Shown piece by piece: positions 1 to 7,992 of a stretch of 64,000 nt of DNA. The DNA is taken from positions 9,953 to 73,952 of the forward strand of contig JAZUMQ010000032.1 in assembly GCA_045603745.1 (NCBI GenBank), given 5' to 3'. The position numbers and the translations under genes are program-made. Numbering within the stretch: position 1 is the stretch's first letter; every line of letters starts with the position of its first letter. Source of the stretch: RGIG995 sp045603745 (GTDB lineage: Bacteria; Bacillota; Clostridia; Oscillospirales; UBA644). The notes under the pieces were generated by a model. It was not told the origin of the DNA. It was given only the letters and a program-made list of their open reading frames with translations, and ran no database searches.

Positions 1-1
1 T

Positions 2-838
2 ACTACCGGAATTGCAATTCTATTGCTTCTAAAATTGTTTTCCTCGCTTTGCCGCGGGAACGACCGCTTATTGGAATCTTTGGGGTATCTGACCGTAATT
101 TCATCGGGCGTCTATTCCTTTTCGGTCATCGAGCATTTGTTGGCTTCCCTCACGGAAATTACCGAACAATCAGCGTCTTTCCTTACCGCCGCTTTGCCGG
201 TCATCAGCGCCGCCCAGGTCTGGTCCGGTTCTCAATCCGGTGCATCTGTGGTTTCCGTCACGTTGCCCGTTATTTTGACAATTCTTTCTTCTGCGGTATC
301 CGCGTTGTATTACCCTCTATGTTGGTTTTGTTATGCCGCATCTCTCAGCGGTTTTTTTCGAGATCGGATTTCCTTGAGACCTGTGATTTCTTCGGTAAAA
401 AAATTCTGCACCCGAGGAGTGGAAATTCTGTCCGGGCTCTCTGTCGGCGTTTTTTGTGTGCAGCGGGCTGCGGTATCGTCTGTCAATACGGTGGCTCGTA
501 AAGGGGCACGGTTTGCTCTTCTGCAGGTGTTACCCCTTGCCGGGGGAGCTTTGACCGATGGCATCGAAACCGTCTACGCTTGCGGGAAAAGTATTTGCGG
601 AAAAGTGGGAGTCGTTTGCGTTCTCGTTGTGGCGGTGCTTTTTGCAACCCCTTGTGTTCTCGGACTCTTTTTCGTGTTTCTCTATTCTTTTTTGTCCTCT
701 GTCGGGTCGCTTTTGGACGTTCCTTTATTGGTGGATTTTTATACGGATATTAAAGATACCTTCGCCATGATGACTTCTTTTTCCGTTTGTTCTCTCGTGG
801 TGGTTTCGTCGGCACTTTTGCTCTTGACAGGAGGTTGA
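2..838 (+). CDS. spoIIIAE: Stage III sporulation protein AE, 5' end outside window
   Basis: Polytopic membrane protein of the SpoIIIA-SpoIIQ channel that joins mother cell and forespore during engulfment. The frame is open from base 2, so the gene starts to the left; about 278 residues are visible and the family is usually near 400. The visible part alternates hydrophobic stretches with short polar loops and ends in a strongly hydrophobic tail, as in the family. Identity rests mainly on the next three genes being spoIIIAF, AG and AH in canonical order. The stop at 836-838 lies 2 bases before the spoIIIAF start, and its last codons contain the Shine-Dalgarno (aggaggt) for that gene. Confidence 0.88.
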   Translation, partial: TTGIAILLLLKLFSSLCRGNDRLLESLGYLTVISSGVYSFSVIEHLLASLTEITEQSASFLTAALPVISAAQVWSGSQSGASVVSVTLPVILTILSSAVSALYYPLCWFCYAASLSGFFRDRISLRPVISSVKKFCTRGVEILSGLSVGVFCVQRAAVSSVNTVARKGARFALLQVLPLAGGALTDGIETVYACGKSICGKVGVVCVLVVAVLFATPCVLGLFFVFLYSFLSSVGSLLDVPLLVDFYTDIKDTFAMMTSFSVCSLVVVSSALLLLTGG

Positions 839-840
839 CG

Positions 841-1296
841 ATGTTGGTTTCTTTGTTGTTGTCTTGTCTTTTCTTTGGATTGATTTCGATGATTTTACCT
901 TCAGATAAGAAAACGGAATGGATTTATGTTTTGTTGATTGCCATTTTGATTCTTTCTATTGGTTCCCATCTGTCGAATATGGATTTCACCCTTCCCGAAC
1001 CGGAAGAATTTTTTCCCGAAAACGTCTCGGCTTTTCCGGAATCTGCGGCGTTGGAATCTGCCGTTTCTTTGCAGGTGTATTCCTTGACCGGGCAATCCCC
1101 GCTTTCGGTGGAAAGTGACCTGCAACGAAAGGGCGACGATTACGAATTGACCCGGATTTCGGTGGTGCTCCGATCCGGAAACGAAAAGGAGGTGCAAGAT
1201 GCTCTTCAAAAATCTTTTTCTTTCCAAGGATTCATCGTCACCTCCCAAGAGGTCGACGGATCCGGTGAAGATTTCCACCTTCTTCCGGAAGAATAA
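841..1296 (+). CDS. spoIIIAF: Stage III sporulation protein AF
   Basis: Membrane protein of the SpoIIIA complex (151 residues). Two N-terminal transmembrane helices (about residues 2-19 and 25-43) precede a soluble domain with the alternating strands typical of SpoIIIAF. ATG 841 was chosen because aggaggt sits just upstream inside the end of spoIIIAE; in-frame codons further upstream lack a ribosome site and would overlap spoIIIAE. The last 98 bases overlap spoIIIAG in another frame. The assignment relies on domain layout and gene order, since the soluble part is poorly conserved in this family. Confidence 0.88.
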   Translation: MLVSLLLSCLFFGLISMILPSDKKTEWIYVLLIAILILSIGSHLSNMDFTLPEPEEFFPENVSAFPESAALESAVSLQVYSLTGQSPLSVESDLQRKGDDYELTRISVVLRSGNEKEVQDALQKSFSFQGFIVTSQEVDGSGEDFHLLPEE

Positions 1297-1750
1297 ACGA
1301 ATAATTTTTATCACGGTTCTTTCCGCAATTCTTTTATTGTTCTTTTTAGGAAACAACGGTAAAAAAGAAGAAAATATGGGGAATTCCAAGGATTTTTACG
1401 CATATGCGGAACTGCTCCGAAAGGATCTTGAATCCACACTGTCCGAAATGTCCGGCGTGGGGAAATGTTCCGTTTTAATTACCTTTTCCGATGCAGGAGA
1501 GAAGGTCTATGCTTGCGATGAGGATTTATCTTCTTCTGAAGGGAAAATGGATTCCGACCGCAAATACGTCTTGATCTCTTCCCGTTCGGAAGGGCTGATT
1601 TTGAAAGTATATTCCCCCTCGGTTTTGGGTGTCGCCGTGATCTGTGAAGGAGGTGAAAGTACCCGTGTAAAGAACGATATAACCGAAATTTTATCTCGAA
1701 CCCTCGGTATATCCGCCGATCGAATCGCTGTAAAAAAAATGAATTCATAG
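1199..1750 (+). CDS. spoIIIAG: Stage III sporulation protein AG
   Basis: Single-pass membrane protein whose extracytoplasmic ring-building domain forms the large ring of the SpoIIIA-SpoIIQ channel (183 residues). A cytoplasmic leader of about 33 residues with a basic patch precedes one transmembrane helix near residues 35-51; the rest is the soluble domain. ATG 1199 has the strong site aaaggaggtgcaag and lies 98 bases inside spoIIIAF. The next in-frame ATG would fall after the membrane helix, so the overlapping start is favoured. A GTG at 1265 is possible but has no clear ribosome site. Confidence 0.9.
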   Translation: MLFKNLFLSKDSSSPPKRSTDPVKISTFFRKNKRIIFITVLSAILLLFFLGNNGKKEENMGNSKDFYAYAELLRKDLESTLSEMSGVGKCSVLITFSDAGEKVYACDEDLSSSEGKMDSDRKYVLISSRSEGLILKVYSPSVLGVAVICEGGESTRVKNDITEILSRTLGISADRIAVKKMNS

Positions 1751-1762
1751 GAGTGGTCTGAT

Positions 1763-2269
1763 ATGAAAAAGAAAACCATTGTTGCTATTGTCGGAATGAC
1801 GATTTTTGTTTTAGTTGCCGTTGCCGTCAACTGGAAATTTTCTCTGCTCAGCAATTTATTCCCGACCGGAACCGAATCGCCCGATTCGCCTTCCGTTGAA
1901 GCCGGTGCCAACGCAGAGGAAGATTCTTATTTTGACAATGCTCGCTATTCCCGTTCCCAATCCAGAGAAGAAGCCCTTGCTATGCTCAACGAGATCGTCA
2001 ACGATGAAGCCGTCGACGAAGATACGAAGAAGAACGCCTATGCCCAAGTGGTTGCTTATGCAAAAATTACGGAAGGTGAAGCCGCGTTGGAAAACGTCTT
2101 GAAAGCAAAGGGGTTTGAGGAGTGTATCGTTTTTCTTACTTCCGACACGGCAACCGTTGTCATTGCTGCAGAATCCTTGAACGAACAACAGTCTGCACAA
2201 ATCTTTGATGCCGTCCTAACCCAGACCGGATTTGAAAGCGGATCGGTAAAAATTGTTACCTATCCGTGA
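1763..2269 (+). CDS. spoIIIAH: Stage III sporulation protein AH
   Basis: Mother-cell membrane protein that binds SpoIIQ from the forespore and completes the intercellular channel (168 residues). One N-terminal transmembrane helix (about residues 5-22) is followed by an acidic, low-complexity linker (about 35-65) and a C-terminal ring-building domain related to the YscJ/FliF type. It lies 12 bases after spoIIIAG, with aggag before the ATG. It is the last gene of the operon, as in other spore formers. The gene content shows sporulation machinery, not that sporulation was observed. Confidence 0.92.
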   Translation: MKKKTIVAIVGMTIFVLVAVAVNWKFSLLSNLFPTGTESPDSPSVEAGANAEEDSYFDNARYSRSQSREEALAMLNEIVNDEAVDEDTKKNAYAQVVAYAKITEGEAALENVLKAKGFEECIVFLTSDTATVVIAAESLNEQQSAQIFDAVLTQTGFESGSVKIVTYP

Positions 2270-2276
2270 GAAAATG

Positions 2277-2315
2277 ATGAAATTTTATACAAAATTCAGA
2301 AAAAATTTCATTTTT
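2277..2315 (+). terminator. Possible AT-only terminator after spoIIIAH
   Basis: A perfect 10-base stem (2277-2286 with 2302-2311) made only of A/T-rich pairs is followed by a T run. The stem is thermodynamically weak. It sits 8 bases after the spoIIIAH stop and before the promoter of the next unit, so a role in ending the spoIIIA transcript is plausible. Confidence 0.4.
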
Positions 2316-2319
2316 CCTC

Positions 2320-2348
2320 TATACAAACGGGTAAAAATATGCTATAAT
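2320..2348 (+). promoter_or_regulatory. Extended -10 promoter of the Asp23-nusB unit
   Basis: TATAAT at 2343-2348 is preceded by TGC (extended -10). The -35 position, 17 bases upstream (2320-2325, tataca), is a poor match. The start codon is 53 bases downstream. Consistent with a vegetative sigma factor starting the long unit towards recN. Confidence 0.5.
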
Positions 2349-2400
2349 ATTATATAATTAACAAATCAGCGATTCAAATTACCCATGGAGGTTTCACATT

Positions 2401-2772
2401 ATGGAAGAAATTAAAAACGGTTCTATCCGCATTTCCGACGAAGTCGTGGCTGACATTGCCATCAAAGCTGCCCTGGACGTGGAAGGGGTTGCCGGCGTCC
2501 CGCAACGTGTTTTAGAAAATGCAAAAAGCATTATGTCCTCCCGCGTGACCTTTGTCAAAGGCGTTACGTTGGCTCCCTCGGAAGGCGGCCTGGAACTTAC
2601 GATTCAGATTTCCGTTCTCTTCGGTACGAAGGTGCAGGACGTTTGTGTCGCGGTTCAGCGTGAGGTTGCAGAGGCAGTCGCCGATATGACCGGCATTACG
2701 GTCAGTTCCGTCAACGTTTCCGTCGTCAGTGTCGCCCTTCCAAAAGTCGTCGCGAAAAAGTCCACGAAATAA
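2401..2772 (+). CDS. Asp23/Gls24 family envelope stress protein (YqhY-like)
   Basis: Small Asp23/Gls24-family protein (123 residues), of the type encoded next to nusB and the acetyl-CoA carboxylase genes in Bacillus (YqhY). The N-terminal segment carries the family start pattern: an ISDEVV strand followed by a helix and DVEGVAGV. The middle has alternating hydrophobic strands and the C-terminus is basic. The family is tied to envelope stress and, for YqhY, to control of fatty-acid synthesis; its biochemical role is unclear. It has no membrane segment, so it is not AmaP. The ATG is preceded by a good site (ggagg). Confidence 0.88.
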   Translation: MEEIKNGSIRISDEVVADIAIKAALDVEGVAGVPQRVLENAKSIMSSRVTFVKGVTLAPSEGGLELTIQISVLFGTKVQDVCVAVQREVAEAVADMTGITVSSVNVSVVSVALPKVVAKKSTK

Positions 2773-2790
2773 TTGAGAGGCATCTGAACT

Positions 2791-3186
2791 ATGTTGAAAC
2801 GTTCCGAAGCACGGAACAACGCATTCATTCTTTTGTTTGAATGTTCGTTCCAGTCTGAACCTGACCGGGAAGAAGTGCTCCGTCTCGCGGAGGAAAATCA
2901 CGAAATCGCCCTCGACGATTTCGTCTTATCCGTGTTCCACGGCGTGCTCGATTGTCGGGAAGAGATTGACAGCCGGATTTCCAACTACTGCAAAAAACGC
3001 ACGGTGGATCGTCTGTCCAAAATGCTCCTTACCGCCCTTCGCATCGCATTTTACGAACTTGATCACACCGACACGCCTTCGGCGATTGTTATCAACGAGG
3101 CGGTCAACTTGATCAAAACTTACGATTCCCCCGAATCCGCCGCTTACGGAAATGGGGTGTTGGCATCTTATGTCCGCGAAAAGTGA
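2791..3186 (+). CDS. nusB: Transcription antitermination factor NusB
   Basis: All-helical RNA-binding factor (131 residues) that pairs with S10 (NusE) on boxA RNA during rRNA antitermination. Family signatures are visible: an N-terminal ARNNAFILLFE-type helix and a C-terminal segment with VINEAVNLIKTY followed by NGVLASY, near residues 100-127. It lies 18 bases after the Asp23-family gene, the usual clostridial neighbour. The end overlaps the start of the TsaD-like gene by 17 bases. Confidence 0.95.
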   Translation: MLKRSEARNNAFILLFECSFQSEPDREEVLRLAEENHEIALDDFVLSVFHGVLDCREEIDSRISNYCKKRTVDRLSKMLLTALRIAFYELDHTDTPSAIVINEAVNLIKTYDSPESAAYGNGVLASYVREK

Positions 3187-4096
3187 ATATCTCGGCATTG
3201 ATACCAGTAATTATACGACCTCCGTTGCCCTTCATATTTCCGACGGAATGGAAAGCCGCAGGCGGCTTCTTCCGGTTCGGGAGGGGGAACGGGGGCTTCG
3301 TCAGAGTGACGCCGTTTTCTTGCACGTAAAACAGTTTCCGGAATTGTTTGAAACCCTTCCGTCTCCGATGTCTTTGACGGCGGTGGGCGTTTCTACCCGT
3401 CCTCGCAACGTGGACGATTCCTACATGCCCTGTTTTCGTGCCGGGGTGTCCTATGCCCGATCTCTGGCCCATTCCCATGGTTGTCCGTTGTATGAGTTTT
3501 CCCATCAACAAGGTCATATCGCCGCCGGATTGTGGTCGATTGGCAGGGGAGATCTGTTGCAAAATCCCTTCCTCGCCTTTCACGTGTCCGGGGGTACGAC
3601 GGAACTTCTTTTTGTAAACGGAATTCACGACGTTCAAGTTGTCGCCCATACCTTGGATCTTCATGCCGGTCAGTTGATCGACCGCATCGGAGTTTTGTTG
3701 GGGTATTCGTTTCCCTGCGGTGCGGCGATGGATCCCGATGCTTTACGCGCCGAAAAATCGGTCAAACATTACGTTCGCCTCAAAGAAGGTTGTTGCTCTC
3801 TTTCCGGATATGAAAACAAAGCACAAAAAATGCTTTCCGACGGATATACCAAAGAGGAAATCGCCTTCTTTGCCGTAGATTCCGTTTCTGCGGAATTGGA
3901 AGCAATGATCGATGCCGCGTTGTTGCAATATCCCGATTTGCCCCTGTTGATGATCGGTGGTGTCTGTTCCAACTCCTTGATTCGTCGTCGTCTGTCTGCC
4001 CGCTACGGTGCACTTTTTGCCGCAGACGGGTTTTCGTGTGATAATGCCGCCGGAATTGCTTATTTAACAAAACTTCGTCACGAAGGAGTGATTTGA
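3170..4096 (+). CDS. TsaD/Kae1-family protein, clostridial nusB-xseA paralog
   Basis: ASKHA-fold protein (308 residues) of the TsaD/Kae1 family, formerly called O-sialoglycoprotein endopeptidase. It shows an N-terminal GIDTSNYTTSVAL phosphate-binding strand, a metal-type HxxxH in SHQQGHI, VSGGTTEL and a C-terminal IGGVCSN. Canonical TsaD joins threonylcarbamoyl to A37 of ANN-decoding tRNAs together with TsaB and TsaE. Many clostridia carry a second, divergent copy at this locus, and this looks like that paralog: shorter, with SGGTT in place of SGGHT. ATG 3170 was preferred over 3152 because it shortens the overlap with nusB. Function is uncertain unless no other tsaD exists in the genome. Confidence 0.8.
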   Translation: MSAKSEYLGIDTSNYTTSVALHISDGMESRRRLLPVREGERGLRQSDAVFLHVKQFPELFETLPSPMSLTAVGVSTRPRNVDDSYMPCFRAGVSYARSLAHSHGCPLYEFSHQQGHIAAGLWSIGRGDLLQNPFLAFHVSGGTTELLFVNGIHDVQVVAHTLDLHAGQLIDRIGVLLGYSFPCGAAMDPDALRAEKSVKHYVRLKEGCCSLSGYENKAQKMLSDGYTKEEIAFFAVDSVSAELEAMIDAALLQYPDLPLLMIGGVCSNSLIRRRLSARYGALFAADGFSCDNAAGIAYLTKLRHEGVI

Positions 4097-5295
4097 TGAA
4101 CCCCCCTATGGCTCTTTCCGTGGCACAATTGAATCTTTACGTCAAATCCCTATTGGAAAGCGACCGGAATCTCAAATCGGTCTGGATTCGGGGCGAACTT
4201 TCCAATTTTGTCCGAAATTCCAAAAGCGGACACTGTTATTTCTCCGTCAAAGATCGGGAGGCGTCGGTCAAAGCCGTCATGTTCAAATGGCAGGCGTCAA
4301 ATCTGACCTTTGCGCCGAAAGACGGAATTCAGGTTCTTCTTCGGGGAAAGGTCTCTCTCTATGAACGAGACGGACAATATCAGTTTTATACGGAAGAAAT
4401 GCTTCCGGACGGTTTGGGTAGCCTTTATCTTGAATTTTTGCGTATTAAGGCGAAGTTGGAAGAGGAAGGTCTTTTTGACCGTAAAAAAGCGCTTCCTTCC
4501 TATCCTCGTTCCATCGGAATCTGTACTTCCGTGACCGGGGCTGCGATTCGTGACATTCTCAGCGTTTGCGCTCGCCTTGCTCCTTCGATCAATCTCTGTA
4601 TCTATCCTTGCTTGATGCAGGGGAGTGAATCCCCTCGCTCCGTGGCTGAAGGGTTGCGGTACTTCCGTACCCGCCCTGAGACCGATCTTGTCATCATTGC
4701 CCGGGGCGGCGGTTCTTATGAAGATTTGGCGGTTTTTAACGACGAATCCCTCGCTCGTTTGGTTGCGGATTACCCCTTGCCCGTTATCAGCGCTATCGGT
4801 CACGAGACTGATTTTACTATTCTTGATTTCGTTTCCGATTTTCGTGCGGCAACGCCTTCCGTCGCGGCAGAAGTCGCGGTGGGACAAACCCCCGCTCTTT
4901 CGGAGCGCCTGGATCGGGCGAAACGATCCCTTTTTACCCTTGCTTCCGGTCGGTTGCGGTTGGAAGAACAGATTTTACGAAATCTTTCTTCACAAATCGA
5001 CCCTTCCCATACGTTGCAAAATCATGCCCAACGGTTGGATCATTTGGACTTCCGTCTCAAATCCGCCGGTCAGCGGCAAATTCAACATATTTCTTCGGAT
5101 TTTTCGTCTCTCGCCGCACGGTTGACGGCGTTAAATCCCCTTTCCGTTTTATCCCGCGGTTATGCTCTTGCGGAAGCAGGAGAAACCCCCGTCCGTTCCT
5201 CGGAGCAAGTTTCCGTCGGGGATCATCTTACCCTACATTTTCATGATGGAGTGATCGGCTGTGTCGCAGAATACAAAGAAACCCGCAAATTATGA
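4096..5295 (+). CDS. xseA: Exodeoxyribonuclease VII large subunit
   Basis: Catalytic subunit of ExoVII, which degrades single-stranded DNA with XseB (399 residues). An N-terminal OB-fold (about residues 5-100) is followed by the catalytic domain with the conserved IARGGGSYEDL, AIGHETDFT and DFRAATPSVAAE motifs, and then by a long coiled-coil-like C-terminal part (about 260-370). The ATG at 4096 overlaps the TGA of the preceding gene by one base and is preceded by gaaggagtg. The end overlaps xseB. Confidence 0.96.
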   Translation: MNPPMALSVAQLNLYVKSLLESDRNLKSVWIRGELSNFVRNSKSGHCYFSVKDREASVKAVMFKWQASNLTFAPKDGIQVLLRGKVSLYERDGQYQFYTEEMLPDGLGSLYLEFLRIKAKLEEEGLFDRKKALPSYPRSIGICTSVTGAAIRDILSVCARLAPSINLCIYPCLMQGSESPRSVAEGLRYFRTRPETDLVIIARGGGSYEDLAVFNDESLARLVADYPLPVISAIGHETDFTILDFVSDFRAATPSVAAEVAVGQTPALSERLDRAKRSLFTLASGRLRLEEQILRNLSSQIDPSHTLQNHAQRLDHLDFRLKSAGQRQIQHISSDFSSLAARLTALNPLSVLSRGYALAEAGETPVRSSEQVSVGDHLTLHFHDGVIGCVAEYKETRKL

Positions 5296-5494
5296 AGAAA
5301 TGATTGCCCGGTTGGAGGAGATCGTCACCTCTCTCGAATCAGGAGAACTGTCTTTGGACGAAACTATGCGCGTCTATAAAGAAGCATTGACCCTGTCCGA
5401 AAAATGTTCTAAAATTCTGGAAAAATTCCGGGGCGAGATCACTCTTGTACAAAAGGGAGAGGAGGTTCCATTGACCGATGACGACCTTCGATGA
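5261..5494 (+). CDS. xseB: Exodeoxyribonuclease VII small subunit
   Basis: Small helical partner (77 residues) of XseA; several copies bind the coiled-coil arm of the large subunit. The family pattern is clear: YEEMIARLEEIVTSLE, then GELSLDETMRVYKEAL. It starts with GTG 5261 inside the last codons of xseA (35-base overlap, different frame), with ggag upstream. The 3' end overlaps ispA by 17 bases. The acidic tail ends in DDDLR. Confidence 0.93.
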   Translation: MSQNTKKPANYEEMIARLEEIVTSLESGELSLDETMRVYKEALTLSEKCSKILEKFRGEITLVQKGEEVPLTDDDLR

Positions 5495-6362
5495 ACAATA
5501 CGACCTCTACCGTGCGGAAATAGAATCCTCTTTTTCTCACTTTTTGCCGGAACAACCCGACAATATCCTCGTGGATTCCATGCGCTACAGTTTGCTCGCC
5601 GGCGGAAAACGAATCCGCCCCGTTTTGACCCTTGCTTGGTGTGAACTGTGCGGAGGAGCTCTTCATTCGGCTCTCCCCGCCGCCGCCGGGGTGGAAATGA
5701 TTCATACTTATTCACTGATTCATGATGACCTTCCCTGCATGGATAACGACACCCTCCGTCGGGGCAGACCTACCAATCACGTTATTTATGGGGAATATGT
5801 GGCGCTTCTTGCCGGAAACGGCTTATATGATAAGGCGCTGGAAACCGTTTTCGATTACGGAAAAGAATACGGACTTTCGGATTCTGCAATTCTGCAATCG
5901 GTAAAAACCCTCTGTTCTGCCTCCGGGTTAAACGGAATTCTCACCGGGCAGGTTCTCGATATGAAGAATTCCGACGTCTCTGTTGACCGTTCCTATTTGG
6001 AACAGGTCAACGATTTAAAAACCGCTTCCATGCTCTCTGCCGCTTGCGTTCTCGGTTGTATTGCCGCCGGTGCCGACGATAAAATCTGTGCTATCGCCGA
6101 TGCCTACGGTCGCGCGGTGGGGCAAGCGTTCCAGATCCGTGACGATATTCTCGACGTAATCAGTACCTCGGACACGCTGGGCAAAACTCCCGGCAAAGAT
6201 TCCGATGAAAACAAAACTACCTTCGTGGATCTTCTCGGTATGGACGGTGCTCAAAAAGAGGTGGAATTGCTGACCGCAAAGGCTCTTTCTCTTCTCGAGG
6301 CGTTCCCTGATCCTTCTTTTTTGCGGGAATTGACCCTTCGGATGTGCGGCCGTGAGACTTGA
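5478..6362 (+). CDS. ispA: Polyprenyl (farnesyl/geranyl) diphosphate synthase
   Basis: Head-to-tail prenyltransferase (294 residues) condensing IPP with DMAPP/GPP. The first aspartate-rich motif (DDLPCMDND) and the second (DDILD) are intact, as are GGKRIRP and RRGRPTNH. The stretch usually reading AGDALL is AGNGLY here; this is not a catalytic position but is unusual. In many clostridia dxs follows this gene, but here tlyA follows directly with an 11-base overlap. With ispH at 15451, the cell uses the MEP pathway. Product chain length cannot be read from sequence. Confidence 0.93.
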   Translation: MTTFDEQYDLYRAEIESSFSHFLPEQPDNILVDSMRYSLLAGGKRIRPVLTLAWCELCGGALHSALPAAAGVEMIHTYSLIHDDLPCMDNDTLRRGRPTNHVIYGEYVALLAGNGLYDKALETVFDYGKEYGLSDSAILQSVKTLCSASGLNGILTGQVLDMKNSDVSVDRSYLEQVNDLKTASMLSAACVLGCIAAGADDKICAIADAYGRAVGQAFQIRDDILDVISTSDTLGKTPGKDSDENKTTFVDLLGMDGAQKEVELLTAKALSLLEAFPDPSFLRELTLRMCGRET

Positions 6363-7113
6363 CGTTTATTTGGTGCAATCCAACCTTGCCGAAAGTCGGG
6401 AACGAGCTCAGGAATTGATTCGCTCGGGTGCTGTTTTTCGGAACGGACAAGTCTGCAAAAAGAACAGTACTGACGTTTCCGACACGGATCAGATTTCCGT
6501 TACTGACTCTCTGAAATACGTAGGTAGAGGTGGTTATAAACTGGAAAAAGCCTTGCGATCCTTTGCCATTTCTTTGTCCGGAAAAACCGTTCTTGACGTG
6601 GGGGCTTCCACCGGTGGATTTACCGATTGCGCTCTGCAAAACGGTGCGACGGAAGTGTATGCCGTAGACGTGGGGCACGATCAACTTGCCCTTTCCCTTC
6701 GGTCGGATTCCCGGGTTCACAATTTGGAAGGAATCCACGTAAAGGATCTATCCCTTCATTATTACGGTACACCTGATTTTATCTGTATTGACATCTCCTT
6801 TCTCTCTTTGGAAAAAGTGCTTCCCTATCTGGTGGAATATGCAAAAAACGCTGACGTTGTCGCTCTGGTTAAACCTCAATTTGAGGTTCGCCACAAAAAG
6901 AGTGTAATCCGAGACCAAAAAATTCATCGTCAAGTACTCCGTTCCGTTATGGACGGTGCGATGGGGCTTGGATATACCGTTCAAGGTCTGGATTTTTCTC
7001 CGGTCAAAGGGACGGAAGGAAATATAGAATATCTTTTACATCTTCGTTTTTGCGGAACCAACGCCACGGTGGATCTTTCTTCTGTCGTGAAATCCGCTCA
7101 CTCATCATTGTAA
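6352..7113 (+). CDS. tlyA: TlyA-family S4/FtsJ rRNA methyltransferase
   Basis: TlyA-family 2'-O-methyltransferase or haemolysin-like protein (253 residues). An N-terminal S4 RNA-binding domain (about residues 1-60, starting RLDVYLV) precedes a Rossmann methyltransferase domain with LDVGASTGGFTD (SAM motif), AVDVGHDQLA and CIDISFLSLEKVLP. In actinobacteria TlyA methylates 16S and 23S rRNA cytidines; the target here is inferred only. The start is GTG 6352, overlapping ispA; the ribosome site is weak, which suggests translational coupling. Confidence 0.9.
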   Translation: MRLDVYLVQSNLAESRERAQELIRSGAVFRNGQVCKKNSTDVSDTDQISVTDSLKYVGRGGYKLEKALRSFAISLSGKTVLDVGASTGGFTDCALQNGATEVYAVDVGHDQLALSLRSDSRVHNLEGIHVKDLSLHYYGTPDFICIDISFLSLEKVLPYLVEYAKNADVVALVKPQFEVRHKKSVIRDQKIHRQVLRSVMDGAMGLGYTVQGLDFSPVKGTEGNIEYLLHLRFCGTNATVDLSSVVKSAHSSL

Positions 7114-7129
7114 TATTGGGGTGATATTA

Positions 7130-7978
7130 TTGAATCAGCAACCGAAAATTTTGTTAGTCCCCAACCCGGCTCGGGATCAAGATTTGATCGTGACCCGTGC
7201 CGTTGCCGATCAATTAAAGACTTTTGGCGCGGACTTGCGTTGCACCGAACCGTTGTCCGGGATCGAGACTCTTTCCCCATCGGAAGGTGCGCAATGGGCG
7301 GATTTCGCCATCGTTTTCGGCGGTGACGGAACGATTTTGCGCTTTTCTCACCAAGCTGCCCTGCACAACGTTCCCATTCTTGGGATCAATTGTGGGAATC
7401 TCGGCTATATGGCAGAATTGAATGGGGAAGCCCCTGACCGGTTGCAACGCTTATTTACCGGGGATTATACGCTGGAAGAACGCATGATGCTTACCGCCCG
7501 GGTCGTTCGGAACGGAACCGAAATCTTCCGTGCCGATTGCCTTAACGATGCGGTGGTCTCCTACGGGAAACTGCCTCACCTCGTGTCCTTTGAACTCTCG
7601 GAGAGAGGACAGGTTTTCGCTTCTTATAACGCCGACGGTATGATTTTTTCCACCCCCACCGGCTCTACTGCTTATTCTCTATCTGCCGGTGGTCCGATTG
7701 TAGACCCAATTCTGAAGGCGATTCTTGCAACCCCCGTTTGTGCCCATTCCCTGACGGCGCGGTCTACGGTCTTTTCCGCCGACGCCGAATTGTCCCTTAA
7801 GGTCTGCGCCCAGAAAAAAGGTGAGGCGTATTTGACCTTTGACGGAGAGCAAAATTACCTTTTGCGTACCGGTGACATAATAGAAGTATCCGAATCCCCC
7901 CTCGTCACCAAACTGATCCGCTTTTCTCATGCACCCTTTGGTACGGTGCTTTCTGCGAAATTGAATCATAATAAATAG
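7130..7978 (+). CDS. nadK: NAD kinase
   Basis: ATP- or polyphosphate-dependent NAD kinase making NADP (282 residues with this start). The motifs are GGDGT at about residues 64-68, NCGNLGYMAEL, and the NAD-binding segment TPTGSTAYSLSAGGP. TTG 7130 is preferred because ggggtgat ends 5 bases before it; the upstream in-frame GTG 7121 overlaps that Shine-Dalgarno. It is the usual tlyA-nadK-argR neighbour. Confidence 0.95.
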   Translation: MNQQPKILLVPNPARDQDLIVTRAVADQLKTFGADLRCTEPLSGIETLSPSEGAQWADFAIVFGGDGTILRFSHQAALHNVPILGINCGNLGYMAELNGEAPDRLQRLFTGDYTLEERMMLTARVVRNGTEIFRADCLNDAVVSYGKLPHLVSFELSERGQVFASYNADGMIFSTPTGSTAYSLSAGGPIVDPILKAILATPVCAHSLTARSTVFSADAELSLKVCAQKKGEAYLTFDGEQNYLLRTGDIIEVSESPLVTKLIRFSHAPFGTVLSAKLNHNK

Positions 7979-7992
7979 GAGAGATAAAACAC

